Below are positions 17,330 through 26,010 of a stretch of DNA of 64,000 bases, in pieces. The notes beneath the pieces were generated by a model that had not been told where the DNA came from, searched no databases, and saw nothing but the letters and a program-made list of their open reading frames with translations. The translations under genes and the position numbers were made by a program. How positions within the stretch are numbered: position 1 is the first letter of the stretch; each line of letters opens with the position of its first letter. The stretch comes from JAHQVI01 sp050330195. Its GTDB lineage: Bacteria; Pseudomonadota; Alphaproteobacteria; Rhizobiales; Rhodomicrobiaceae. Location: positions 123,521 to 187,520 of the forward strand of contig JBHJOB010000020.1 in the NCBI GenBank assembly GCA_050330195.1, given 5' to 3'.

Positions 17330-17748
17330 GTCATATCTCCCAAGGTGTTTCGCGCACGGGTTGCCGGCATTGCAGTCCTGCGCCACAAGCGGCGGAAAAA
17401 ATCGTATCTCCGTCAGACACATCGCGGATCAAGCCGCACCGATGCGGTCATGACGTGTTTATTTCATGTTTGCCACCGAACTGCCAGAGGCGCAAATCCC
17501 GGCGCGCGCCAAAAACTCATGCTGTCAATGGATGCGGTATCCACAGAGCGCGCCATTCCACTGGCTCCGGTGCAATGATAGGATGATTGAGGATTGAACA
17601 AACCGTCCCGCCATGCATGGTGGCTTGGCCTGTCAACGCAAGCCGTGGTTCAGCACCTGAAAACGCGCAACACACTTCCGCAACAGGCAAAAACGAATAT
17701 AGTCGAGACCGGCCCGGACTGGCTTTTTTATTGTTGAGGTAGACCCTT
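17330..17748. other. 419-base divergent intergenic region
   Basis: Lies between the hydroxyacid dehydrogenase and the CorB-like gene and must hold both promoters. GAGG stands about nine bases before the ATG at 17749. I see no further gene, RNA or strong hairpin in it. Confidence 0.5.
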
Positions 17749-19077
17749 ATGGAAGAGTCGATCTGGCTCTCATTGGCCATCATTCTGGTGTGCTTCGGTT
17801 TTTCGGCTTTCTTCTCCGGTAGCGAAACAGCTCTTACTGCGGTATCCCGGGCGCGCATGCATGCGCTTGAGCAAGGCGGCGAAAAGCGCGCCGGGCTCGT
17901 CACGCGAATGCTGATGCACCGGGAAAGCCTGATAGGCGCCCTTCTGATCGGCAACAATATCGCGAATACGGCCGCCGCCGCGCTGGTAACCGGCATTCTG
18001 CTGCGGTTTTTCGGCGATGCCGGTATTCTTTATGCCACCATCGCCGTCTCCATCATCGTCATTCTGTTTTCCGAAATCCTTCCGAAGACGATCGCGATCA
18101 ATTACCCCGACCGCATGTCGCTGATCGTTGCCAGACCTGTTTCCTGGGTCGTCACCGTGCTCGGCCCGTTGCCGATCGTCATCGAAGCCTTTATCCGCTG
18201 GCTGCTCAGCAGGTTCGGGCTGCGCGTCGGCGACGTCAGCAATGTCCTGTCGGCAATCGACGAACTTCGCGGCCAGGTCGCGCTGCTGCACAAGGAGGGC
18301 GGTGTCGGCAAGAGCGAACGGGACATGCTGGACGGACTGCTTGACCTGAGTGATCTGACGCTGGAAGACATCATGGTCCACCGGACGCGGATCAAGACGG
18401 TAGACGCGGAACAGCGGCCGGAGGAGATCGTCAAGCAGGTTCTGGATTCGCCCCATACCCGCCTGCCGCTCTGGCGCGGAGAGCGGGAAAACATCATCGG
18501 CATTCTACATGCCAAGGATGTATTGCGCGCACTTCATGAAGCCGGCGGCGATGCGAGCAGGATTTCCATCGAAACGATCGCTCGTGAGCCCTGGTTCGTG
18601 CCTTACATGACGAGCGTCCGCGAGCAGCTTCGCGCCTTTCTGGCGAAGAAAACGCATTTCGCCATTGCCGTCGATGAATTCGGAGAGGTTCAGGGGCTGG
18701 TGACGCTTGAAGACATCATCGAGGAGATCGTCGGGGATATTCGTGACGAACATGACGCCGCCGCACAGGGAATTCGCCATCAGCAGAACGGTACGGTCCA
18801 GGTCGACGGCGCGCTTCCTATTCGCGATCTCAACCGGGCTATGAACTGGAATCTTCCCGATGAGGAGGCGACAACGATCGCCGGGCTCGTTCTCGAAGAG
18901 GTGCAGTTCATTCCCGAAGTCGGCCAGACATTCGACATTCACGGGATGCACTTCAAGATCCTGCGGCGCTTGCCGACCAGGATCACTCTGATCGAAATCG
19001 CACCTGCGGGAACAGTGGCCGCTTCCCCCACGCCGGATGAAGCCGAGCGCAGCCCGTCTTCCGCATCACAGTCATAG
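17749..19077 (+). CDS. CNNM/CorB-type transporter with DUF21, CBS pair and CorC_HlyC domains
   Basis: Membrane protein related to CorB/MpfA, which take part in magnesium (or cobalt) homeostasis. The 442-residue protein has an N-terminal DUF21 domain with about four membrane segments (residues 1-170; FSAFFSGSETALTAVSRARMH and FSEILPKTIAINYP are signature motifs), a CBS pair (about 205-335) that senses adenine nucleotides, including VTLEDIIEEIVGDIRDE, and a C-terminal transporter-associated domain (about 345-430). The order is complete. Members were long annotated as hemolysins, without good support. It is divergent from the dehydrogenase gene and convergent with the phosphohexomutase. Confidence 0.9.
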   Translation: MEESIWLSLAIILVCFGFSAFFSGSETALTAVSRARMHALEQGGEKRAGLVTRMLMHRESLIGALLIGNNIANTAAAALVTGILLRFFGDAGILYATIAVSIIVILFSEILPKTIAINYPDRMSLIVARPVSWVVTVLGPLPIVIEAFIRWLLSRFGLRVGDVSNVLSAIDELRGQVALLHKEGGVGKSERDMLDGLLDLSDLTLEDIMVHRTRIKTVDAEQRPEEIVKQVLDSPHTRLPLWRGERENIIGILHAKDVLRALHEAGGDASRISIETIAREPWFVPYMTSVREQLRAFLAKKTHFAIAVDEFGEVQGLVTLEDIIEEIVGDIRDEHDAAAQGIRHQQNGTVQVDGALPIRDLNRAMNWNLPDEEATTIAGLVLEEVQFIPEVGQTFDIHGMHFKILRRLPTRITLIEIAPAGTVAASPTPDEAERSPSSASQS

Positions 19078-19117
19078 CCACCCGCCGCCGGTCCGAAGGC
19101 TGACCGGGCGGGGACGA

Positions 19118-20620
19118 TCAGATTTTCTGATTGTAGGCGCCGACTTCCGGATAGGTCTGCAAGTGCTGGTCGATTTCGGCAAAAATCGCGCGCATGTTCT
19201 TCTCCGCGGTCGGGCTTTCCACGACGACGACCAGTTCCGGCTTGTTGGAGGAGGCGCGCACGAGCCCCCATGTGCCGTCTTCCAGGACGATCCGCACGCC
19301 GTTGACGGTGATCAGGTCGCGAATCTTCTGGCCGGCCAGTTCGCCGCCCCGCTCTGCCAGCGATTGGAAATGCGCCACGACCCGATCGACGACGCCATAT
19401 TTGACCTCGTCTCCGCAATGGGGCGACATGGTGGGCGACTGCCAGGTCTTGGGCAGATCCCGCTCAAGGTCGGCTAAAGCCTTCCCCGGATTGCGATCCA
19501 TCATGTCGAGCACGGCGAATGCGGCGACGAGGCCGTCATCATAGCCGCGCCCGTGCGGCGGATTGAAGAAGAAGTGACCGGATTTCTCGAAACCGACATC
19601 GGCGCCGTTCTCGTGGCTGTAGCGCTTGATGTAGGAATGGCCGGTCTTCCAGTAGTCGGTCGTTGCGCCATTGGCGATCAGCACCGGATCGGTCAGGAAC
19701 AGCCCGGTCGATTTGACGTCGACCACGAATTTCGCATTCGGCTTCAGGCTGGAAATATCGCGTGCGAGCATGACGCCCACCCGGTCCGCGAAAATCTCGC
19801 GGCCTTCATTGTCCACGACGCCGCAGCGGTCGCCGTCACCGTCGAATGCGAGGCCGGCATCGGCGTCATGTTCCAGCACGGCATCGCGAAGGCTGTGCAG
19901 CATCGCCATTGCTTCAGGGTTCGGGTTGTAATTGGGGAAGCTGTGATCCAGCTCGCAATGCAGCGGGATCACCTCGCAGCCGCCGGCTGCGAGAACCTGC
20001 GGCGCAAAAGCGCCCGCCGTTCCGTTGCCGCAGGCGGCGACGACTTTCATGCGCCGCTTCAGTTTCGGACGGTCGGTGAGAGCGGCCACGTAGCGGTCGG
20101 ACAGATCGGCAACGAAATGATAGCGGCCACCACCATCAGCGGTATCATATTCGCCGTCCAGAACGATGGATTTCAGCTCGCTCATCTCGTCGGGGCCGTA
20201 GGTCATCGGCCGCTGCATGCCCATCTTGATGCCGGTCCAGCCATTGTCATTGTGGCTGGCCGTCACCATCGCCACGCCTTCGACATTCAGCTCGAACTGG
20301 GCGAAATACGCCATCGGCGATAGGGCGAGGCCGATATCGAACACTTCCGCGCCGCCCGCCAGCATGCCGGCCATCAGGGCTTCCTTGATGGAGGCCGAAT
20401 AGGCGCGGAAATCATGCCCTGTCACGACCCGGACGGGAACGCCGCGCCGCCGCATCAGCGTCGCCACCCCCAGGCCGATTGCCTGCATCCCCATCAGGTT
20501 GATTTCCTCCGGGAACAGCCAGCGGGCGTCATATTCGCGAAAGCCGGTCGGCTTGATGAAGGGAAGACGCTCGAAATCAGCGGTATTCGGCGTCAGGTCG
20601 GTCCGGGGCGTTGGAAACAT
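19118..20620 (-). CDS. Phosphomannomutase/phosphoglucomutase
   Basis: Interconverts hexose 1- and 6-phosphates, supplying precursors for GDP-mannose or UDP-glucose and so for polysaccharides. The 500-residue alpha-D-phosphohexomutase has the catalytic serine loop VTASHNDNGWTGIK, the Mg2+ loop FDGDGDRCGVVD and the sugar-binding loop FEKSGHFFF. The phosphate-binding domain closes the protein. ATG at 20620 is preferred over the TTG one codon upstream: GAGGA lies six to seven bases before it. Preference for mannose or glucose is not visible. No polysaccharide cluster is adjacent. Confidence 0.9.
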   Translation of the reverse strand: MFPTPRTDLTPNTADFERLPFIKPTGFREYDARWLFPEEINLMGMQAIGLGVATLMRRRGVPVRVVTGHDFRAYSASIKEALMAGMLAGGAEVFDIGLALSPMAYFAQFELNVEGVAMVTASHNDNGWTGIKMGMQRPMTYGPDEMSELKSIVLDGEYDTADGGGRYHFVADLSDRYVAALTDRPKLKRRMKVVAACGNGTAGAFAPQVLAAGGCEVIPLHCELDHSFPNYNPNPEAMAMLHSLRDAVLEHDADAGLAFDGDGDRCGVVDNEGREIFADRVGVMLARDISSLKPNAKFVVDVKSTGLFLTDPVLIANGATTDYWKTGHSYIKRYSHENGADVGFEKSGHFFFNPPHGRGYDDGLVAAFAVLDMMDRNPGKALADLERDLPKTWQSPTMSPHCGDEVKYGVVDRVVAHFQSLAERGGELAGQKIRDLITVNGVRIVLEDGTWGLVRASSNKPELVVVVESPTAEKNMRAIFAEIDQHLQTYPEVGAYNQKI

Positions 20621-20863
20621 CAATGGTCCTCAATAATACCGCCCGCTCTTCCAAAGGCTGCTTGCCTCGGCGTATGGGGCGTTAAGCAAATAAAGAGCCG
20701 CACTGCTTCCAGCACACCCGCCGATTGTGGCCGCGAATGGCCTGAAATTGCAGTTCGGGGCAAAGGGAAAGCGGCATATTCATCAATCTGGCATACCGGC
20801 ATGCATGCCGAAACGCCAGAACCATCACTGGTTGCGCGCCATTGAGTTGGGGAAGATCTGCGG

Positions 20864-20907
20864 AAAACGCCGGGAACGGCGCCGCAATCTTGTCGGATCT
20901 CGCTCTA
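20864..20907 (-). repeat. Stop-linked dispersed repeat, copy C, with Rho-independent terminator
   Basis: Starts at the stop codon of the first retropepsin gene (TAGAGCGAGATCCGACAA), matching copy B in its first 25 or so bases, then diverges into a terminator: stem CGCCG/CGGCG at 20868-20881 with a 4-nt loop, followed on the minus strand by TTTT (20867-20864). Confidence 0.6.
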
Positions 20908-21582
20908 ATTCTGCACGATATTCAATTGTCCGCCGCTCAGCTCAAACCCGGAAAGGCGGCTGATGAACGTCATGCCGAGCAGATTCTGCGCCATCTTGCC
21001 GGGCTCGGCGATGACGGCATCCACGTCATGCAGGACGATGCTGCCGATCCGCACATAGTCGAGCTTGACCGGCGCGACCCTTGCGATGCCGTTGGCAGTG
21101 CTCGAACGGCCTGAGAAGTCCAGATTTGTCCGGTTGAAGCCAAGCTGGGCGGCCGTCTCGTAGTTGAGCGCAACATATGTCGCGCCGGTGTCTGTCAGAA
21201 GATCGACCTTCACGCCGTTTATGTCGGCCTGAACAACGAAATGCCCGTATGAATTTGCCTGAAGCGTCACACGGCGTTTGGGGCGCGAAATGCTCTCGAC
21301 CAGCTTGGCGAGGCCGGTATCGGTGGGGCGCAGGTCCAGAGGGCCATGCGCTGCGGCGGGCAATGCGCCCGTGCTCTCGCCTGCGGACGGGTGCGCCGCT
21401 GCGTCCGCCCGCGAGCCCGGTCTTGCCTCGGTTGCAAGACTCGACTGAAGCTTCGGCCAACTCTGCTCAAGAACGCGGTACGCATCCTCGAAAAAGTAAA
21501 AACTCACAATTGCCGTGCCCGCCACAGCCAGCCACAAGCCGGCTTCATTCATGGCGCGCCGCATCCCGCCCCGGAATGCCAT
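20905..21582 (-). CDS. Retropepsin-like aspartic protease, membrane-anchored (TIGR02281-like)
   Basis: The 225-residue protein has one N-terminal membrane helix (about residues 15-33), a variable Ala/Ser/Pro-rich linker, and a C-terminal retroviral-pepsin-like domain with the catalytic motif LLTDTGATYVAL (Asp131), then IGSIVLHDVDAVIAEP and LLGMTFISRL. Such proteins form homodimers, each chain giving one catalytic Asp. The domain should face the periplasm; the substrate is unknown. In-frame ATG codons at 21564 and 21552 are alternative starts. A second member of the same family is encoded just upstream on the same strand, with a different N-terminus. Confidence 0.82.
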   Translation of the reverse strand: MAFRGGMRRAMNEAGLWLAVAGTAIVSFYFFEDAYRVLEQSWPKLQSSLATEARPGSRADAAAHPSAGESTGALPAAAHGPLDLRPTDTGLAKLVESISRPKRRVTLQANSYGHFVVQADINGVKVDLLTDTGATYVALNYETAAQLGFNRTNLDFSGRSSTANGIARVAPVKLDYVRIGSIVLHDVDAVIAEPGKMAQNLLGMTFISRLSGFELSGGQLNIVQN

Positions 21583-21708
21583 GCCCCTATGCTCCTCAAC
21601 TACGCAAGACCCGCCAGGCGATGCCCCAGCCTGCGCCGGTCTTCAACATATGAGATCGGGATCACGCCGAATCGGCGCGGGTCCCGGCCGTCACTCCATA
21701 GCCAAGCT

Positions 21709-21773
21709 CGATTTGCCCGAAAGCTTGTCCCCGCGAAGGCAGGGATGCCGCCAATTTATCGGATCTTGCTCTA
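21709..21773 (-). repeat. Stop-linked dispersed repeat, copy B, with hairpin
   Basis: Begins at the stop of the second retropepsin gene (CTAGAGCAAGATCCGATAAATTGG) and contains the imperfect hairpin TCCCTGCCTTCGCGGGGA (minus strand, 21745-21728), then CAAGCTTTC. It aligns with copy A over its whole length. Confidence 0.6.
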
Positions 21774-22553
21774 GCCCCTCAGTTCCAGATGCTCGCCTGC
21801 AAACTCATATGAGCGCAAACGGCTTAAAAAACTCATACCAAGCAAGCTTTGATGAAGTGTATTTGGCCGGGCGACCAGGGCTTCGACGTCGCGTATGACG
21901 ACACTGCCGATGGATATTTGCGGAAGGAAGATGCGGGCAGCTTTCGAGGAGCCGTTCGCTGTCTGCACGGGGACGGTGTAGCGCAGCTTGCTCATGTCGA
22001 GGCCAAGGCGCTCGGCGTCGGCATATCGCAGAACCACGGTAGAGGCGCCGGTATCGACGATCATTTCGACCGGTGTGTCCCGGATTTCGGCGCGCACGAT
22101 GAAATGGCCGCTCCAGCCGCGCTTGACGCGCACGGCCTGCCCCGAACCATAATTCCGGACGACGTTGATCTGGGCGCCGGCAGGCGTCAATTCACCGATT
22201 ACGCGGTCAGCGACAACGGCCAGCTCACCGCGATAAGCGTAGAGCGCGACAAGGACCAGCATAACCGCGACCCAGCCGGTAAAATGCTTGATCGCCAGAA
22301 AAATCCGGCCGCGATAGGATGACATCAACGCTCCGCCGAGGAAGATCGCAAGACAAAGCCCCGCGACGAGCCTTGCAAAGGCGTCATTCGATAGTCCTGC
22401 GATCGTACCGGCATCATGAGTGATGAATAGCGCGATCGCAGCTCCGATCAACGCCAGAATTGCAAGCCAAGCAACCAAATCACGCGCCCCTTTACACGAA
22501 CCGAGCACCTTATATAGCAACGCAGCGGCGAACTGCGAAGCCTTTCCCGCCAT
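21771..22553 (-). CDS. Second retropepsin-like aspartic protease with multi-pass N-terminus
   Basis: The 260-residue protein has three likely N-terminal membrane helices (about residues 26-45, 60-78 and 90-107) and a C-terminal retropepsin domain with MIVDTGASTVVLRY (Asp167), IGSVVIRDVEALVARP and LLGMSFLSRL. The protease domain resembles that of the downstream neighbour, so the pair probably arose by duplication, but the membrane parts differ. TIGR02281-type proteins are common in Alphaproteobacteria and have no settled function. The stop codon lies inside a dispersed repeat. Confidence 0.82.
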   Translation of the reverse strand: MAGKASQFAAALLYKVLGSCKGARDLVAWLAILALIGAAIALFITHDAGTIAGLSNDAFARLVAGLCLAIFLGGALMSSYRGRIFLAIKHFTGWVAVMLVLVALYAYRGELAVVADRVIGELTPAGAQINVVRNYGSGQAVRVKRGWSGHFIVRAEIRDTPVEMIVDTGASTVVLRYADAERLGLDMSKLRYTVPVQTANGSSKAARIFLPQISIGSVVIRDVEALVARPNTLHQSLLGMSFLSRLRSYEFAGEHLELRG

Positions 22554-22608
22554 TGTGCGGGCAAAAGGCCGAAAAATGCGCCTTTCCGATGCGGGAGCAA
22601 CGCAATAT

Positions 22609-23931
22609 TCAGGCGTTCAGCCCCTGTTCCTGCGCCTCAAGCACATGCCCTGCCAGATAGAGCGAGCCGGTAATCAGGATCCGTATCGGCTCCCGGGCCT
22701 CGCGGAAACAATTCTCGAGAGCCTGTTCGAGCGTCGCGGCTGGTTCGGCCAGAAAGCCCTTGTGCCGGGCGATCGCGCAAAGCTCCTGCGCGGTATAAGC
22801 GTTGGTCTCGCCAGGAATGTCGACGGTTGCGACAAAGCTGGCTAGATTTTCAAAATAGCCCAGAAAGCCCATGGCGTCCTTCGTCGACATCATGCCGACG
22901 ATCAGATAGAGCGGCCGTGAAACGCGCTCCTCCAGATCGGCCATGGACCGGGCGAGCACCTCGGCGGCGGCGACGTTGTGTCCGCCATCCAGCCAGATTT
23001 CGGAGCCTGGCGGCACATGCTTGTGCAGCGCTCCCTCGCTGAGACGGTCGAGACGCGCGGGCCACTGGACCGAGCACAGCCCGGCGGCAAGATGGGCCTC
23101 GTCGATTTCGACATGGTCGAGCGCGCGCACGGTTGCAATGGCAGCCCCCGCATTGCCGATCTGATGTTGGCCTGCGAGACGGGGCAGGGGCAGATCGAGC
23201 AGTTCGCGGCCATCCTGAAAGACCAGCCGCCCATGCTGTTCGAAAACGTCCCACTGCTCTCCGGCAATAATGAGCGGCGCGCCGATCTCAAGCGCCTTCA
23301 TCTTGATGACATCCAGCGCATCGTCGCTCTGCCGCGAGACGACGCAGGGCACATCGGGTTTGAGGATGCCCGCCTTTTCTCCGGCGATCGACTGAATTGT
23401 CTCGCCGAGAAACGATGTGTGATCCATCGAAACCGGCGTGATCACGGTCATCTTGGGTCTGGCGACGGCATTGGTCGCGTCCAGCCGCCCGCCAAGTCCG
23501 GTTTCCAGAAGCAGGAAATCGGCCGGATTTTCGGAAAAGGCCAAAAATGCCGCTGCCGTGGTGATCTCGAAGAAGGTAATCGGCTCTTCGGCATTGGCGG
23601 CTTCGGCGCGGCTGAGGACGTCGCTCAGGGCGCGGTCCGAGATCAGCTCGCTGCCATTTGCGCCGGCAAGGGAAATACGCTCGTTGAAGCGGCGAAGATG
23701 AGGGGAGGTGAATACGTGCACCCCGTGACCGGCGGCCTCCAATATCGCGCGCAGATAAGCCACGACCGAGCCCTTGCCGTTCGTCCCGGCAACGTGAATG
23801 ACTGCGGGCAGCTTTTCATGCGGATTGCCCATCGCCGTCAGCAGTCGGTTGATGCGATCGAGCGATAGATCGATGGAACGCGGATGCAGGCGCTCAAAAC
23901 GGGCCAGCAATTCTTCGACGGGGGCGGTCAA
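22609..23931 (-). CDS. folC: Bifunctional dihydrofolate synthase / folylpolyglutamate synthase
   Basis: Adds glutamate to dihydropteroate and to folates in the cytoplasm. The 440-residue Mur-ligase-fold protein has the P-loop VIHVAGTNGKGSVVAYL (about residues 43-59), the folate-loop region HVFTSPHLRRFNERI, TPVSMDHTSFLGETIQSIAGEKAGI and WLDGGHNVAAAEVL in the C-terminal domain. The start is TTG at 23931; no in-frame ATG exists near the conserved N-terminus. It follows accD, as in many Rhizobiales, and ends the trp-acc-fol block. Confidence 0.92.
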   Translation of the reverse strand: MTAPVEELLARFERLHPRSIDLSLDRINRLLTAMGNPHEKLPAVIHVAGTNGKGSVVAYLRAILEAAGHGVHVFTSPHLRRFNERISLAGANGSELISDRALSDVLSRAEAANAEEPITFFEITTAAAFLAFSENPADFLLLETGLGGRLDATNAVARPKMTVITPVSMDHTSFLGETIQSIAGEKAGILKPDVPCVVSRQSDDALDVIKMKALEIGAPLIIAGEQWDVFEQHGRLVFQDGRELLDLPLPRLAGQHQIGNAGAAIATVRALDHVEIDEAHLAAGLCSVQWPARLDRLSEGALHKHVPPGSEIWLDGGHNVAAAEVLARSMADLEERVSRPLYLIVGMMSTKDAMGFLGYFENLASFVATVDIPGETNAYTAQELCAIARHKGFLAEPAATLEQALENCFREAREPIRILITGSLYLAGHVLEAQEQGLNA

Positions 23932-24036
23932 GACATGCGCCCTTTCTTTTTACGGCCCGGTTCGAGCGAGGGATGAACGGAATGACAATGCGCCGGGACC
24001 GGAGCCGCCGGCGCAGGAACCGCGATACGCGCCATA

Positions 24037-25089
24037 TTATTCGGCCGCCGCTTTTTCAGGCGGTTGAACGGTCAGTGCGGTGGAGTCCTTTGTGTCTTCG
24101 GTCGGTTCGGGAGCGGTTTCGTCGGGTGTATATGCCGGATTGTCGACCACGACGCGCGGCGGCTCCGCAGGGGGCATGGGCTTTGACGCGACGGCGCTTT
24201 CCGCGGCAGGTTTGCGCGGCTGAACACGGCGCTTCAACTCGCGGCGCTCCATGAGCAGACTGCAAAGCCGGCTCAGCGTCTCGCGAAGCTGATGACGGTG
24301 AACGACCATGTCCACCATGCCGTGCTCCATCAGATATTCAGCGCGCTGAAACCCCTCGGGAAGCTTTTCGCGGATGGTCTGCTCGATGACGCGCGGGCCC
24401 GCAAAACAGATCAGCGCGCCCGGTTCGGCCAGATGCACATCGCCGAGCATGGCGTAGGAGGCCGTGACGCCGCCCGTTGTCGGATGAGTCAGCACCACCA
24501 GATAGGGCAACCGCGCCTCGCGCAATTTCTGCACCGCAACGGTCGTGCGCGGCATCTGCATCAGCGAGAACATGCCTTCCTGCATCCGCGCGCCGCCGGA
24601 GGCTGCGAACAGCACGAAAGGCGTCTCCAGTTCGACCGCCTTGAGCATCGAGGCAATGATCGTCTCGCCTGCCGCCATGCCGAGCGAACCGCCCATGAAG
24701 GCGAAATCCTGAACCGCCGCCGTCACGTCCTGCCCGTCCAGCGCGCCATAGCCGCCGATGACGGCGTCGTCCATGCTGGTCTTGGCCTTGGCGTCCTTCA
24801 GGCGATCGACGTAGCGCTTCTCGTCGCGGAACTTCAGCGGGTCGAGCGGCACTTCGGGCGAAGGGATGCGTATGAATTCCCCCTGGTCGAAGAAGGATTT
24901 CAGCCGCGCTTCCCCACCCATCCGCAGATGAAAGTTCGATCCCGGAATCACGAGCTGATTGGCTTCCACATCCTTGTAGAAGACCATCTGCCCCGTTTCG
25001 GGACACTTCACCCACAGATTGTCCGGGACTTCCCGCTTCTGCCAGAGGCCCCTTATCTTCGGGCGGACGACGTTGTTGATCCAGTTCAC
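24037..25089 (-). CDS. accD: Acetyl-CoA carboxylase carboxyltransferase subunit beta
   Basis: Transfers the carboxyl group from biotin to acetyl-CoA, making malonyl-CoA, with AccA. The 350-residue protein has the crotonase-fold core with GGSLGMAAGETI, FAASGGARMQEGMFSLMQM and TTGGVTASYAMLGD. The N-terminal zinc ribbon, four cysteines in E. coli, is reduced here: only KCPETGQ keeps a cysteine and the second knuckle reads VIPGSNFHLRM. Related Rhizobiales proteins show the same loss. A Pro/Glu/Ala-rich tail of about 60 residues follows the core. GTG at 25089 starts 16 bases after the trpA stop. Confidence 0.94.
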   Translation of the reverse strand: MNWINNVVRPKIRGLWQKREVPDNLWVKCPETGQMVFYKDVEANQLVIPGSNFHLRMGGEARLKSFFDQGEFIRIPSPEVPLDPLKFRDEKRYVDRLKDAKAKTSMDDAVIGGYGALDGQDVTAAVQDFAFMGGSLGMAAGETIIASMLKAVELETPFVLFAASGGARMQEGMFSLMQMPRTTVAVQKLREARLPYLVVLTHPTTGGVTASYAMLGDVHLAEPGALICFAGPRVIEQTIREKLPEGFQRAEYLMEHGMVDMVVHRHQLRETLSRLCSLLMERRELKRRVQPRKPAAESAVASKPMPPAEPPRVVVDNPAYTPDETAPEPTEDTKDSTALTVQPPEKAAAE

Positions 25090-25105
25090 TTTTCCACAAC
25101 GCTTC

Positions 25106-25978
25106 TTAAGCTGTAACTGTTCGGTCGATCTGGGCGGCGGGCGTCATGTCAGCCCTCACCGTCAAACCGGTTGCAAGCTGCGCCACCAGCGAGGTGACGC
25201 TGCCGATCGTCGAAGAGGTGGCCGCGCCATTTTCGTCCAGACTGGTGGCGACAGCGTTAACGAGCGCCGAGCCGACCACGATACCGTCGGCGTAAGTGCC
25301 GATGGTCCGGACCTGTTCGGGCGTCTTCACCCCAAAGCCAACGCAGACCGGCAGAGCCGTATGCTCCTTGATCCGCATGACGGCGCCGCGGACTTTTTCG
25401 AGGTCGGGCGCCTGTGTGCCGGTAATTCCGGCAATGGAAACATAATAGACGAAGCCGCTCGTATTTGCGAGCACGGCAGGCAAACGCTTGGCGTCCGTCG
25501 TCGGGGCCGCGAGGCGGATGAAATTGAGGCCCACCTCCATCGCGGGCAGGCAAAGCTCGTTATCGGCTTCGGGCGGCAGATCGACGATGATGAGCCCGTC
25601 AATGCCCGCGTCGAGCGCATCGCGCGCAAAGGCTTCCGAGCCATAGATGTAGATCGGATTGTAATAGCCCATCAGCACGATCGGCGTTTCGTTGCCCGCC
25701 CGGCGGAAGGCGCGCACCATTTCCAGCGTCTTGCGCAGCGTCTGGCCGCTTTTCAGCGCGCGCTGCGAGGCGGCCTGGATCGCGGGGCCGTCGGCCATCG
25801 GATCGGAAAACGGCATCCCCAGCTCGATGACGTCGGCTCCGGCCTCGGGCATCGCCATGAGCAGGTCGAGCGAGGTCTGGTAATCGGGATCTCCCGCCGT
25901 GATGAACGTGACCAGCGCCGGCCGTTTCTCCTGCGTGCGCAGCCTGGCGAATGTCTTGTCGATCCTCGTATTCGGCAC
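25106..25978 (-). CDS. trpA: Tryptophan synthase alpha chain
   Basis: Cleaves indole-3-glycerol phosphate and passes indole to TrpB. Signature segments are ALVTFITAGDPDYQTSL, ELGMPFSDPMADGPAIQAA (catalytic Glu), the catalytic Asp in GLIIVDLPPEA, and CVGFGVKTPEQV with the phosphate-binding GSALV. The start is probably GTG at 25978, because GGGAG lies six bases upstream; the ATG at 25984 would touch that Shine-Dalgarno sequence. The gene begins 32 bases after the trpB stop. Confidence 0.94.
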   Translation of the reverse strand: MPNTRIDKTFARLRTQEKRPALVTFITAGDPDYQTSLDLLMAMPEAGADVIELGMPFSDPMADGPAIQAASQRALKSGQTLRKTLEMVRAFRRAGNETPIVLMGYYNPIYIYGSEAFARDALDAGIDGLIIVDLPPEADNELCLPAMEVGLNFIRLAAPTTDAKRLPAVLANTSGFVYYVSIAGITGTQAPDLEKVRGAVMRIKEHTALPVCVGFGVKTPEQVRTIGTYADGIVVGSALVNAVATSLDENGAATSSTIGSVTSLVAQLATGLTVRADMTPAAQIDRTVTA

Positions 25979-26010
25979 GTTCATCTCCCGGTCGGCCAAC
26001 ACGGCAATTG

